DNA from: Moniliophthora roreri
Lineage: Eukaryota; Basidiomycota; Agaricomycetes; Agaricales; Marasmiaceae
Direction of reading: 5' to 3'
Length of the DNA: 64,000 nt
Assembly (NCBI GenBank): GCA_001466705.2
Contig: LATX02000154.1
Location: 1 to 64,000 of the forward strand
The notes under the pieces: model-generated
Databases searched by the model: none
The model's input: the letters and a program-made list of their open reading frames with translations, nothing else
Told to the model about the DNA's origin: nothing
Part shown: in pieces, positions 11,877-22,171 of the stretch
How positions within the stretch are numbered: position 1 is the stretch's first letter
Layout: each line of letters begins with the position of its first letter
Translations under genes and position numbers: made by a program

Positions 11877-13508
11877 TGATAGGCATAGTAAATACAAGGT
11901 TAGAGGCATTAAATAGTGTCAACTTTGATAGAATATTAGGGTAGATACTAGTAAAATTAGAAATTGGAAGATAGATGCTACAGAATTGGATGAAATAAGG
12001 CAGGGGCTTATCTCTAATACACAAGGGATGCTATATGAATTTAAAGCATGGGTAAATAAGATGGAGTGCCTAGGAATGTGTTTTGAACTACTATATGTAA
12101 ATCTGCAATTTTAGGGTATATATGCTTTTTGAGGTCATTTATAAGTGGGTTCTGATAATTCCAGGGTGTATTTCTATGCTATTTGATGTTCTGAACTCGT
12201 TTTCACAGTCACCTAACCCTCTCAGTCACTCCCTGTACTGCTACCTCAATGTAAGTGATCATTTGAAGATTCCTGAACAGTTATTGATAAGAGTGTATCA
12301 CATATGTTAAGATGTTTCCTGCTGTTATTTGAGTCTCTGAATCCAAATCTGAAGTTGCTATTATACAGGAATGATTTACTAAGGAGCTAATTAATGTTTA
12401 TTAGGTGTATTGATTACACAATGTTGAGAAGTGTGGAAAAAGAATATTAGAGCTACAGAAATGCTTGGATAAGTTTATAATTCTCATTAGTGCATCAGAG
12501 ACTGGGTTATGACTATGCCTCAGCTCACCTCAATCATTCTCTAAGCTGCAGTATTACTAAAAACCATAAAAATGCAGATTTGCATGTAGTCAATCAAGAA
12601 AAATTCCTAGGCTCTATATAGTGTATTCCCACCATGTACATATATAGTATTCCTCACCTACAAGGGATAAACTTCTGCTCTATTGGATTATATTCCAAAG
12701 CACCTATTTCTGAATTTCAGGTTTTTTCAGTATTTTGCTAATATCTACCCTAATATACTATTAAACTCTGTACTATTTGATACCCTGATCCTTGTAGTTA
12801 CCATATCTACCTTTTCAAAGTCACCTCATGTCAATACCTGCCCTGTAGTCTATGATTCAGTATGTCATTCTACATTCACAACATATTTATGTTATTTTTT
12901 TTGCATCTACTGACATACTCATATAGTGTTCAAAATTTATGAAACCCAATACTAGCTAAGCTACTTAGAAGGCATGTTGAAGCACTTAGTAGCTGCTAAA
13001 GTTAATAGCTATAATATAGCCATTAAGCTTAGCAGCTAGAACATTAGTAGTTTGGCTATGCTAACAAGCAGCTTTTAGCCCAGCAGTTGGCATCTCTACC
13101 TGAAGAATGTGAACTTTACTGCAGCAAAGTCACAACTCAAGATACTGTCAGGCAAGCTCAGAAGGATACAGGTCTGAAGGAATTCCATGTGAAGGCACTC
13201 TATGCAGACAGTACAGATGCAGAGGGTATAAAGATGGGACCAAACTTGCTGCAAGGACAGAGCTACACCATTGAATTGGACCACTATTGAATTGGACTAC
13301 TATTGCACATACCAACATGGCACAAAGGGACATCAGCAATCACTTTATCCACCTCAATACCAACTTCCAGTGTTGAGTAAACATGTCAATTTACAACAAG
13401 TGACTATTAATTCTATTTCTCAACTGGTTTTATGTGGTCCAGATGCAATTTCTGCAACAATCAGAGTGTTGATTATTGATTTGACAATCTGGTTCTACAT
13501 GTATGTGT
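11877..13508. other. AT-rich, CpG-poor element remnant without genes
   Basis: Between the inverted R copies the sequence is almost free of CG dinucleotides, and no reading frame exceeds about 75 codons. It looks like old methylated and deaminated mobile DNA. No domain could be read. Confidence 0.45.
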
Positions 13509-13671
13509 CATTAGCAAAAACCATATAGTGCTATAATGAGTTCCCCAGGGTTTATAGTCCACCTGCAGGGTATTATAACCCTTATAACCAGTCATAACCC
13601 CACCAATGAGGCCATAACCAGGTTATAACCCCCTGGAGCTGGGTTATAGCACTTTCCAGTTCTTGCTGATG
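13509..13671. mobile_element. MITE copy 1 (about 163 bp)
   Basis: One of three copies of a short inverted-repeat element. The left end is CATTAGCAAAAACCATATAG with TGCTATAATG inside; the right end is TTATAGCACTTTCCAG followed by TTCTTGCTGATG. The two ends are complementary (CATCAGCAAAA..CCA and AGTGCTATAA). No coding capacity. Confidence 0.8.
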
Positions 13672-13944
13672 GTCTTTTCATATTTGTTTTCATTTCTGTA
13701 GCTTGCATGTTGTCAAGGTCACCTTCTTAACTCATTGCTCCACACAACTCTATACTATTGAGCAATGGCTTAACTGTATTATGAAAGCAAAACACTGGGT
13801 ATGTTGTTTATCTATCCTATAATATTTTCTGATAACTTGCCTATAGAATCACAAGTTTTGTGTTGGTCTCGCTATTACATTCAAGACACATGTTCTGGCA
13901 TTTCTAACTATTGACTCTATTTTGGTAAGCTGCCTTTGTATTTC

Positions 13945-14108
13945 ATCAGCAAAAGCCATATAGTGCTATAATGAGTTCCCTAGGGTTTATAATCCACCTG
14001 CAGAGTACTATAACCCTTAAAACCAGTCATAACCCCCACCAACCAGGCCACAACCAGGTTATAATCCCCCTAGAGCTAGGTTATAACACTTTCCAGTTTT
14101 TGCTGATG
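13945..14108. mobile_element. MITE copy 2 (164 bp)
   Basis: Same orientation and about 85-90 percent identical by eye to copy 1. It starts CATCAGCAAAAGCCATATAG and ends CCAGTTTTTGCTGATG. Many differences are transitions. Confidence 0.82.
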
Positions 14109-14185
14109 TTAGTCTTCAAGCTTAAAACTGACTTTCCCATAGTAACCTGCACCCACATCAGTCAAATGCAGATTGCCTCTTAGTC

Positions 14186-14536
14186 TGACAATCAGGATCA
14201 GGATCAGAATAGACCCCAATCCCCAATTACATCATTTGGCTCTGATCACAAACACAAAGATATTAGCAACTCTGGTAGTGGCAAGGGCAGCAATGGAGAC
14301 AACAAAGAAGGCTCAAATGATAATGACATGGATTCTAAGATGGTATACAGTCACTGACTTTGATCTCACCATCATAGTGAGTCAATAAATTTATTATGCA
14401 ACACTTGTTTTGCTTATTATGATTTCTAGTGGCATCTATTGACTCTTCAGATGCCTCACCTCTCAAGCCAGGTCCCTCTACATCCCAGGTAATTGACATT
14501 TAGGACAGTAGCAAGGATGAAGACAACATATAATGA
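14186..14536 (+). pseudogene. decayed exons of an unidentified acidic Ser/Asp/Asn-rich protein
   Basis: After a plausible acceptor (CCTCTTAG) the frame reads SDNQDQDQNRPQSPIT and continues acidic and Ser/Gly/Asn-rich. After a possible intron it resumes at about 14433 with ASIDSSDASPLKPGPSTSQ, then meets TAG and continues DSSKDEDNI. The composition resembles the linker of a transposon-encoded protein, but no domain is recognisable. Confidence 0.35.
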
Positions 14537-14595
14537 CAAAGACAAATTATTGCCTCTTCTGAGCCTGGGACCCCACCAGCACTGGCCAATGATGT

Positions 14596-14760
14596 CATCA
14601 GCAAAAACCAGAAAGTGCTATAACCTAGCTCCAGGGGGATTATAACATGGTTGTGGCCTGGTTTGTGGGGGTTATGACTGGTTTTAAGGGTCATAATACC
14701 CTGCAGGTGGATTATAAACCCCTGGGAACCCATTATAGCACTACATGGTTTTTGCTGATG
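14596..14760. mobile_element. MITE copy 3 (165 bp), opposite orientation
   Basis: The reverse complement of copies 1 and 2: starts CATCAGCAAAAACCAGAAAG and ends CATGGTTTTTGCTGATG. Three copies in 1.3 kb define the ends without doubt. Target duplications are not clear. Confidence 0.82.
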
Positions 14761-15106
14761 GTTGCCAAAATGAACAACATGTTCTCTTCAATGGCTACAG
14801 TATCAAACAATCCAACAATTTTGGTCAATCTATACAAGCTGAAGAGTTTTATGTTCTGACACCTATCTATTGGAACACTCATTCTTCAACTTAATTTCTT
14901 GGTTTCTTGACCATGAATCTGCACATACCAATCACACTCATTACCTACCATACTACACTCATTTATGGTGATACCAAGTGTTGTGTTGCTGTCGTTGCTT
15001 GATTACCCCCCTACCATTTGTACATATATTGGTGGTTATGGTTATCTCATATAGTGCATACAGTACATAGGCTTGGTATAGCTACACTATCATGGCAAAG
15101 AGAAAT

Positions 15107-15520
15107 ATTAGTACAAGTCTAATCTTATCTACAGCTTTGGATTGTGAACCTGAGTATGAGAAGCCAACTGTCAGCAGTTTCTCGAACTTCGAAAGGTGCA
15201 GTGGATGCTTAATAATCGAATCACTCACAGGCAGAACAGCAAATGTCATTGTTGGTAGCTGCAATGAGAAGCTTGAAGCAATATTCTTGATTATTCAGTC
15301 CTTAGTACCTAATTAAGATATTCTGACATGTTTTTGAGCTTAGCAATATATCCCTCAGCACATATAGGCTGCTGAATACTGGGGAAGGCCATGGGAAAGC
15401 AAACTTTGAGGAGTGAAAATATTAATACCGTGCATGTGCAGACAACTAGTACCTTCAGGCAGGCGGACAATTTTTTTTTCACTTCAACGTGGGCGGACAG
15501 TACATACAAAAGGTAGGGTA
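15107..15520 (-). repeat. R-family repeat, copy R4 (inverted, 5-prime truncated)
   Basis: Read on the minus strand it matches R3 from TACCCTACCTTTTGTATG onward, through CCCAGTATTCAGCAGCC and CTCAAAAACATGTCAG, to beyond CAGCAGTTTCTCGAAC. It lacks the first roughly 85 bp of the family. It abuts R3 head to head, one base before R3 begins. Confidence 0.8.
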
Positions 15521-15521
15521 C

Positions 15522-16013
15522 TATGAGGGCCAATGTGTTCAAAAAATAAGTCATTCCACATAATCAACTTTACTTCTCCGCAGTATCATTCATAGTCAAA
15601 AAATACATCTACCTTACCTTTTGTATGTACTGTCTGCCCATGTTGAAGTGAAAAAAAAATTATCTGCCCACCTGAAGGTACTAGTTGTCTGCGTGTGCAC
15701 AGTATCAATATTTTCACTCCTCAAAGTCTGCTTTCCCATGGCCTTCCCCAGTATTCAGCAGCCTATATGTGCTGAGGGATATATTGCTAAGCTCAAAAAC
15801 ATGTCAGAATATCTTAATTAGATACTAAGAACTGTGAATAATCAAAAATATTGCTCCGAGCTTCTCATTGCAGCTACCAATGATGACATTTGCTGTTCTG
15901 CCTGAGTGATTTGATTATTAAGCATCCACTGCACCTTTTGAAGTTTGAGAAACTGCTGACAGTTGGCTTCTCATACTCAGGTTTACAATCCGATAATTTG
16001 TCTAAGATAAGAC
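15522..16013 (+). repeat. R-family repeat, copy R3 (CpG-decayed)
   Basis: Starts TATGAGGGCCAATGTGTTC like R1, but most CpG sites of R1 and R2 read TG or CA here, for example CTGCGTGTGCACAG where R2 has a CG run. With R4 it forms an imperfect palindrome with arms of about 400 bp and an 85-bp centre. Confidence 0.8.
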
Positions 16014-16312
16014 TAGTGGAGAAACTACTCAAAAAGATAACCTCCAAAAGTCTAACTCAGTTTGTTGTGCAAGTGTGGATTGACGTGATCAGAGTTACTG
16101 CACTTAGAATGCCAACAAAACTCTTAGCTAGGTTGATTCTCTCTTATTGAAGTGTTCTACTTCAAAGTGTTCACCTCCAGAGGAGTATATATGGTTTTAA
16201 AATGTTTTATATCACAAACACACACACAAAACACAAAGAACACGGTGCACAAAGCACAAACACAAGAGCTACAGTCCCATACAAAGACTCAATAGCTGAT
16301 ATAGTCTGACCC
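15994..16312 (+). repeat. 319-bp direct repeat, left copy, ends at an N
   Basis: Runs from TAATTTGTCTAAGATAAGAC to CTGACCC directly before a single N at 16313, and recurs at 16839-17156 with about eight differences. The copy ending exactly at the N suggests an unmerged contig overlap rather than a biological duplication. Confidence 0.8.
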
Positions 16313-16313
16313 N
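16313..16313. other. assembly join (single N)
   Basis: A lone N follows the left copy of the 319-bp repeat. The true distance and order across this point are unknown. Confidence 0.9.
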
Positions 16314-16838
16314 TTTCGGGATGCTCCTCTGTGTTCAGATTCGCTGTTTATTTTCATACTAGCAGTGGCTGGGTACCCTTGTATGGCCTACTGTCAACTA
16401 TTACTCTGCTAATATTTTGTATCCTTCTCTACTACTCACTTTGACTAGCTGCTCAGGGCTCACACTAGTCCTCAATTCCCTTGTATATGTCATTTTCAAC
16501 CATAAAAGTGCAAAATATTCTCTATTTGCATGCGAAATAAAAGGCAAAAGTTATGCATATCATCGGTTGTAGGGCTATTGTTTTCATATGCACAAAAATT
16601 GTCGTTGGAGAGCTCGCATCCCCATGCACACCCCTTTTGGTGCAGCTCTTCTAGTACAGGAGGGGCTTCGAGGTCATTGGGATCTCTATAAAATGTATTG
16701 AATGAGATGGGCAGATGAGTCACAAACGAGGCGAACAAAGTCAGACTAACTTGCTGTAAGTCCAGCTGGGTACAATGCATATCAGAAGGCCGCAGCAAGT
16801 TGGGGCAAGTTGGTTTGCAGGCATTTCGAGATTCCTGG

Positions 16839-17156
16839 TAATTTGTCTAAGATAAGACTAGTGGAAAACTACCCAAAAAGATAACCTCCAAAAGTCTAAC
16901 TCAGTTTGTTGTGCAAGTGTGGATCAACGTGATCAGAGTTACTGCACTTAGAATGCCAACAAAACTCTTAGCTAGGTTGATTCTCTCTTATTGAAGTGTT
17001 CTACTTCAAAGTGTTCACCTCCAGAGGAGTATATATGGTTTTAAAATGTTTTATATCACAAACACACACACAAAACACAAAGAACACGGTGCACAAAGCA
17101 CAAACACAAGAGCTACAGTCCCGTACAAAGACTTGATAGCCAATATAGTCTGACCC
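16839..17156 (+). repeat. 319-bp direct repeat, right copy
   Basis: The second copy of the block ending at 16312. Both contain the simple-sequence stretch CACAAACACACACACAAAAC. The sequence after CTGACCC continues uniquely here, so this is probably the intact version. Confidence 0.75.
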
Positions 17157-19811
17157 TACAGAGTTCAAGACTTCTTCAAGATAACTACAGCACACAGTGT
17201 ACTGGAAAAGGTCCTAGACCAATTTCTACAAAGAGTTCAGTGCAGGCACACCCCTTGCTAAGACTCTAAGTGTGTCACAACCTGATACACACACAGGCTA
17301 CACTTCAAGTGCCCAAGGCTCCTTCTTGGTGTAAAGTTTCTCTTAGAAAAGTGCTATAACACACTCAAGATGTTACTCTTATCTCTTACAATGCAAGTTC
17401 GTTATCAGATTTCTATCTCTCTAGAGTCACTCAGGACCAATCTCCAGGGCCTGTAGTGAGGAAGCAAAACTGGAATGGCACACAAATTTATACACCAAAC
17501 AAACTCGTTATGTATTCACAATCAGAGAGGGCAGAGTTACTTGAGTATGTACAAATATCTAACTGTCCTTATATACAGTCCAAGGAATATATCTACAGAA
17601 AATTATAAATATTGTCCGATAATTCAGGAAATGACAAATGAGTGACTGAGATACTAAAAGAGAGATTATTCGGATGTCACAGAGTCTGGCCACTAGGGTA
17701 TCCAACCATATCCATGCGGGTATCTATGCCTCCAGGTGTTCTAGACTCTATAATTTGTATTTTCTCTTTTCTAAGTCGGGTATCTACGAGCGGATGGCTG
17801 TATCTGTCCCGTCTTTTGACAGCATTTCCCTTTTCTAGTACCCGCACGTTGGCAGTAGCCTAGATGCCAAATTTTCCAAGGTCGGAACACGCTGTTATTG
17901 TTCCGATCTCCTTTAACAATGCACACTCGGTCTTATTTAGGATTTCTTGCATGTTAGATATTCTTCATATGTCTCATTATATCTGTCTGTAGGTAGTGGA
18001 TGTCCTTCGGAAGTGATTTCTGTCTTTCCGAGCAGGCTTTGTACCTAGTTTGCTTATCGCATATTGTTTAGCCGCTGGTGAATTCTTTATTAAGAGATCA
18101 CCTGCTTTGACTCTGATCTGTATATTGACTTCAGAGGAGGATTGTTCTATGATCGTTCCTGTTCTAAGTCGTCTTTCTGTTTTGATGTCTCTTCTAAGTA
18201 CCTCTGTACTGTTTGACTGCAGCTTGCACTTTGCAGATGTCATAGAAAAGTAAAGTAGAAGTTAAAATCCCATTGATAGCACTTTGAGAGCTTGGTTAAC
18301 TAGCCAATGCATTCATTGGGCCATAGTTAGATTCCCTACAGGTTTCAGGAGTGATCCGCTTTGGATCTGATACATAGATAGGTTAGAAAGTACAGCTTAG
18401 ACACCTCTGTATAGCATATCATATAGCTCTTCATACTTTCTAAGGTACCACAGCTTCTCTAAGGCAATGACTAGCAGACTGGGCTCACTCTAGTCCTTAT
18501 TACCCGTCATCTCATGTCCTATTTAAAGTGTTCCAATTCAGAAATAGTGTAAAATGAAGAAAAGTGGGTCTTTTCTAGGTTCGACATATTACCAGAACAG
18601 TTGTGTGTGCACAGTAATGAGAGGATGTTCAAGTTCAAGACACAGTGACTCAGGGGCTTTCCTCGCAGTGCACGTGGTGTGATGCTCAGTCACGGTCGCT
18701 GTGGCAATTGGAAATTTTAATTTTGACTCGACTACTAGAGCATCCAATACTCAGTGTCACCTCGGTATCCAGTTTACGCACTCGAAATATCAACCAACAT
18801 TGGTGGAAGGTCACTCACTGATGTTCCTCGAAGGGAGCACCAATAGAAATCAGCAAAGTAAGCCGATTTCTAACTGGGGATTAACAATTTCTTGCAGACT
18901 GACTCATATATGTGTGAGTGTTCTGTTATTGGCAGCAAAGGTTCAAGGAATTTGATCACCAGGAATAGGACTATAACCATGAGAATACCTGAGAAGGAGG
19001 AGACACTGTTCAGGAGGAAGAGTAGATTATTTGACTAGAAAGAGGACAGAGGGGAGAAGACGATGGAGACTATTTACAGACCCTAGAGCACAGACACCTG
19101 GGTCCATGTCTTGTATGTGTTCTGTTATTGGCAACGATGGTTCAAGAGATTTTAGTCAGGTACCAGAAGTGGTAAAAAGAGACGTTGTGACAAGGAGTAT
19201 AAACTCTGTATTATCGAGTTCAGTGCCAACAAGGAGCTCTATGTAGTTTGTCGATTGTACAGATTTACATTTTAATCGCCTCATCGGTAGGATGACATCA
19301 CCTGGCATTTTGGCCCAAAATGCCGAAGGTAAAAGGCTAGGCCTGGTTTACCGAAATGCCAGTCAGTATTTCTGGGCCGGAGCCGACCCCAAAAAGGCCA
19401 AAAGGCTGGGTGGACCGGGGCCAAAAGGCTAGGTCCGCTGGAGCAGGTAATCGCATCCAGATGTGGTGAGTCATTGGAGCTACACAATTAGGTTATGCTA
19501 CCATCTGGTGAGTGTATATAGATCCTCTACGAGACAAATCCATCTATAAATCACCTATCACAGAGACAGTTGATCAAACATAGTGAGAAGACCATGTGAT
19601 ACCATTACTGGACAAAAATCACCCAGGAGAAAATCTTCTGAGTACACTTACTTACTGTAAGGTCTGGAAGTAGTGTTACCAGGGCAGTAGGGGTCTTGAA
19701 ACTAGCAGCAGATGTGTCGCCCTGTGGTCATTCTGGCCTTAACATTTTGAAATGCCGGAAATGCTGTAAATGCCATAAAAGGCCAAAAGGTGAGTTGTCA
19801 ATCTACTGATG
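17157..19811. other. element-rich intergenic region, no recognisable gene
   Basis: Short frames only, including an 88-codon minus frame at 17977-18243 without a known domain. The motif TCTGTTATTGGCA..GGTTCAAG occurs twice (about 18918 and 19119). A block of GGCCAAAAGGCT-type words with a small hairpin GGCATTTTGGCCCAAAATGCC-like lies at about 19302-19440. Confidence 0.4.
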
Positions 19812-20074
19812 TGATCGGGGTCTGACGCGGCATCAGAAGAGACGGAAATAGTGGGCAAATGCCTGCACTTCTCTGCCCCTTCCATTTGCACTCTGCTGCA
19901 CCTCCTAGACCACCCTTCATCGACACCCAAGTCCTCAAGGCCCACCTGTCAGAGCTCCTTCCTGGTGCTCGTGACTCATCACCGGTCTCAGCTTCCCAAC
20001 ACTCCTTGGTCAACATTCCCACCACAGTCAGGCGCTGTTCAGAGTCGTCACGGAGTTGTCGTCGTCACTGGTGA
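19812..20074 (+). repeat. left terminal inverted repeat of the KDZ-type element
   Basis: 263 bp, the reverse complement of 24378-24640 with only a handful of transitions (for example CCTTCCTGGTGC versus CCTTCCCAGTGC). It ends inward at GTCGTCGTCACTGGTGA. A 71-codon frame is open in both repeats but is a by-product of their identity. Confidence 0.9.
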
Positions 20075-20229
20075 AACGAAAGGTACACTTCCTTTTCCCT
20101 CTTTTGTTTGAACATATCTGATTAATACTCACCCTTGTAGCTATAGTGATTATCCACTGTATTTATATTGCTTACAATAATACACATTTTGCCTCTCTAC
20201 TTTCCTGTATTCCCAACTTTGAAGCCAAC

Positions 20230-21547
20230 AACCATAAGGAAGTCATGATCCCACCTGAAGAACACAATGAAGACGACTATCATGTATGGAGAGGAGGTTG
20301 TACACAAGGGACAGAAAGTCAAGAAAATTACTCGCTCTTTGAACAGGAATGCTGACGAGTGGAGTGCCGAAAATGCAGAGTATCACAATATGATGAGAGG
20401 TGCGTCTTCAATTTGCATTCTCAAAAACCTTTGGGACTCAGTTTTCCTGTTCGGGAGCAACTACATGAAGATGTGGATATGGCTGGCCACCATAGCAATG
20501 ACAATGAAGGTCCAGATCCAGCTTCCATGCAGCTTCCTCCTGGAGAAGAGGGAATGTTGAGCAGCTATGCTGGTGGGGAATTGGAGTATCACACTCTGTT
20601 GACCTCCACACTTGAGCATTCAAATCAGTGCATCTGTTGTTGTATTCCATAAAAATAATCTGACAGGTCTGTAGACAAGGTGATGATCATACTCACGAAG
20701 ACTGGGTCAAACTTCAAAATGAATATTGGGAAAAACAAAAACCACACATACTCAGGGCATATCTCGCATTCAAGGTGTTTGGTGCTCCTACAACTGATGC
20801 TGGCACCAATGATTCATGGACTATCACCACTATGGATTTCCATTGTGAGTTTCTATCTAGTACAGCCATAATCCTGTGTTATTGGGCTGTCATCTCACAG
20901 ATATCCAGTTACAGGTCCAAAGGTTCTATTTCACCCTGATGGTTCTTGAACTGTCAATGAATCTTTAGCTCAGCATGGATTTCTAGGAGGTAGTCCAGAG
21001 CAGCCCACAATTGCCTTTTCTTTTTCCCTATTTGAAATCTATTGCCAAATTCACTGCATGTGCCTGAAGTTCAGTGTTAATGGACTGGCTTGGTCATTGC
21101 AGTATATCCACCTGGTGCGTCATCCTTTTTTTGTCCTTCTGTTCCTTACTAAGTACCATACAGTTGCCACAGGCATCACACCTTGAAGACCAACTTCAAT
21201 TTGCCTGGGATGCCTACCTTGAAATCATGTGTGATGTCGAAGAACTCATGCTATCAGCTCTTAGCCGTGACAACCACACAGTCTACAATGAAACACTCTG
21301 TGAACTCCCCAACCTCACCATCTGGAGTTCGAAGGATGGCTGCTGTTTCACAAGTGCCAACCTCTCCCTTAGCCATCCCTCATACTCCAGCTGTCCGTTG
21401 TATTCTGGCTGTCCCTCGTACTCCAGCCATCCCTTGTACTCCAACTTGACCAACTTGGTCACCAACCTTTCCCACTGCCCGTTCTCCCCTACAAACCTCT
21501 CGAATGTCTGTTGCTCACTCTCAAACTACTCAGAACTTGGATTGTAA
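20230..21547 (+). pseudogene. KDZ transposase, N-terminal remnant
   Basis: Three separate coding-like blocks match the order expected for the region ahead of the KDZ catalytic domain. The block at about 20682-20848 reads HEDWVKLQNEYWEKQ with AYLAFKVFG. The block at 20957-21114 reads QHGFLGGSPEQPTIAFSFS, then CLKFSVNGLAW. The block from about 21180 reads QFAWDAYLEIMCDVEELML, then ALSRD. The frames differ, with introns or shifts between them, and stops lie around 20880-20950. After 21300 the frame turns into a repetitive Ser/Pro/Tyr stretch unlike the family. The DDE-type catalytic core is absent. KDZ proteins mobilise large inverted-repeat elements in mushrooms. Assignment is from remembered family patterns. 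Confidence 0.6.
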
Positions 21548-21600
21548 GTTAATTTTCACTTCCTCTTTATAAGTGAGAGTGATAAAATAGAGTTCTACAG

Positions 21601-21864
21601 CTGTACTGGAATAATGTCAAAGAATTTACTGCCAGTCAGCTTGAGGCAGCTGAGGCAAGTTTTAACAACGTACCAGCTTCCTCCAACCACAACCCATCAG
21701 AACTCAAGGTTGCCACTTACAGAATATCTGAGAACATTGAGGAGGATTGGGATGAGGCTATGAGGAACATTGGCACGACTGTTGGGCAGTATGGCGTTCT
21801 CTACCTGAAGTGTCATGGTTATGGAACAGAGAGAGCACGCCTGGTAGTAGAGGCGTACTGCTGA
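21601..21864 (+). CDS. open 88-codon exon in the KDZ-type element, function unknown
   Basis: Follows an acceptor (GAGTTCTACAG) and reads LYWNNVKEFTASQLEAAE to a stop at 21862-21864. Acidic blocks and a GQYGVLYLKCHGYG segment are present. It could be the end of the decayed transposase gene or a separate short protein. No family is recognised. Confidence 0.4.
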   Translation: MYWNNVKEFTASQLEAAEASFNNVPASSNHNPSELKVATYRISENIEEDWDEAMRNIGTTVGQYGVLYLKCHGYGTERARLVVEAYC

Positions 21865-22171
21865 TGCAATCAAAGCTTTGAAAATTTTGTTGATTGCATG
21901 GCTGCTATCAGGCCCTCTGTATCCATTGGACCTCTATCTATGTTGTATACTTTGTTAGATGATGGGGTGTAAAAGCTTTTTGTGAACTGAACATTCTGCT
22001 CATTGATCAAGTAATACACTTCCATTCTATCCATTGCTTGAGTGGTTCGAAATAGTGCAACTCACAATCAATCAAATTCAAATCCAAGAGTGTTACAAAT
22101 TTTCTTGATTTTTATTTATCTCCAGAATCCCTTGTTCTGTGTCACTTCACTGCTCTCTATTTCTCTACTAC

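Noticed and set aside
16496..16798. 100-codon minus frame next to the N at 16313
   Set aside because: No ATG at its start, no domain, and it lies in a suspect assembly stretch.
17977..18243. 88-codon minus frame as a possible retroelement gag
   Set aside because: No zinc knuckle or capsid motif, and the neighbourhood is decayed; not supportable.
18900..19200. Possible retroviral-type primer-binding sites at TTGGCA..GGTTCAAG
   Set aside because: The bases after TGG do not fit the complement of a tRNA acceptor stem and T loop.
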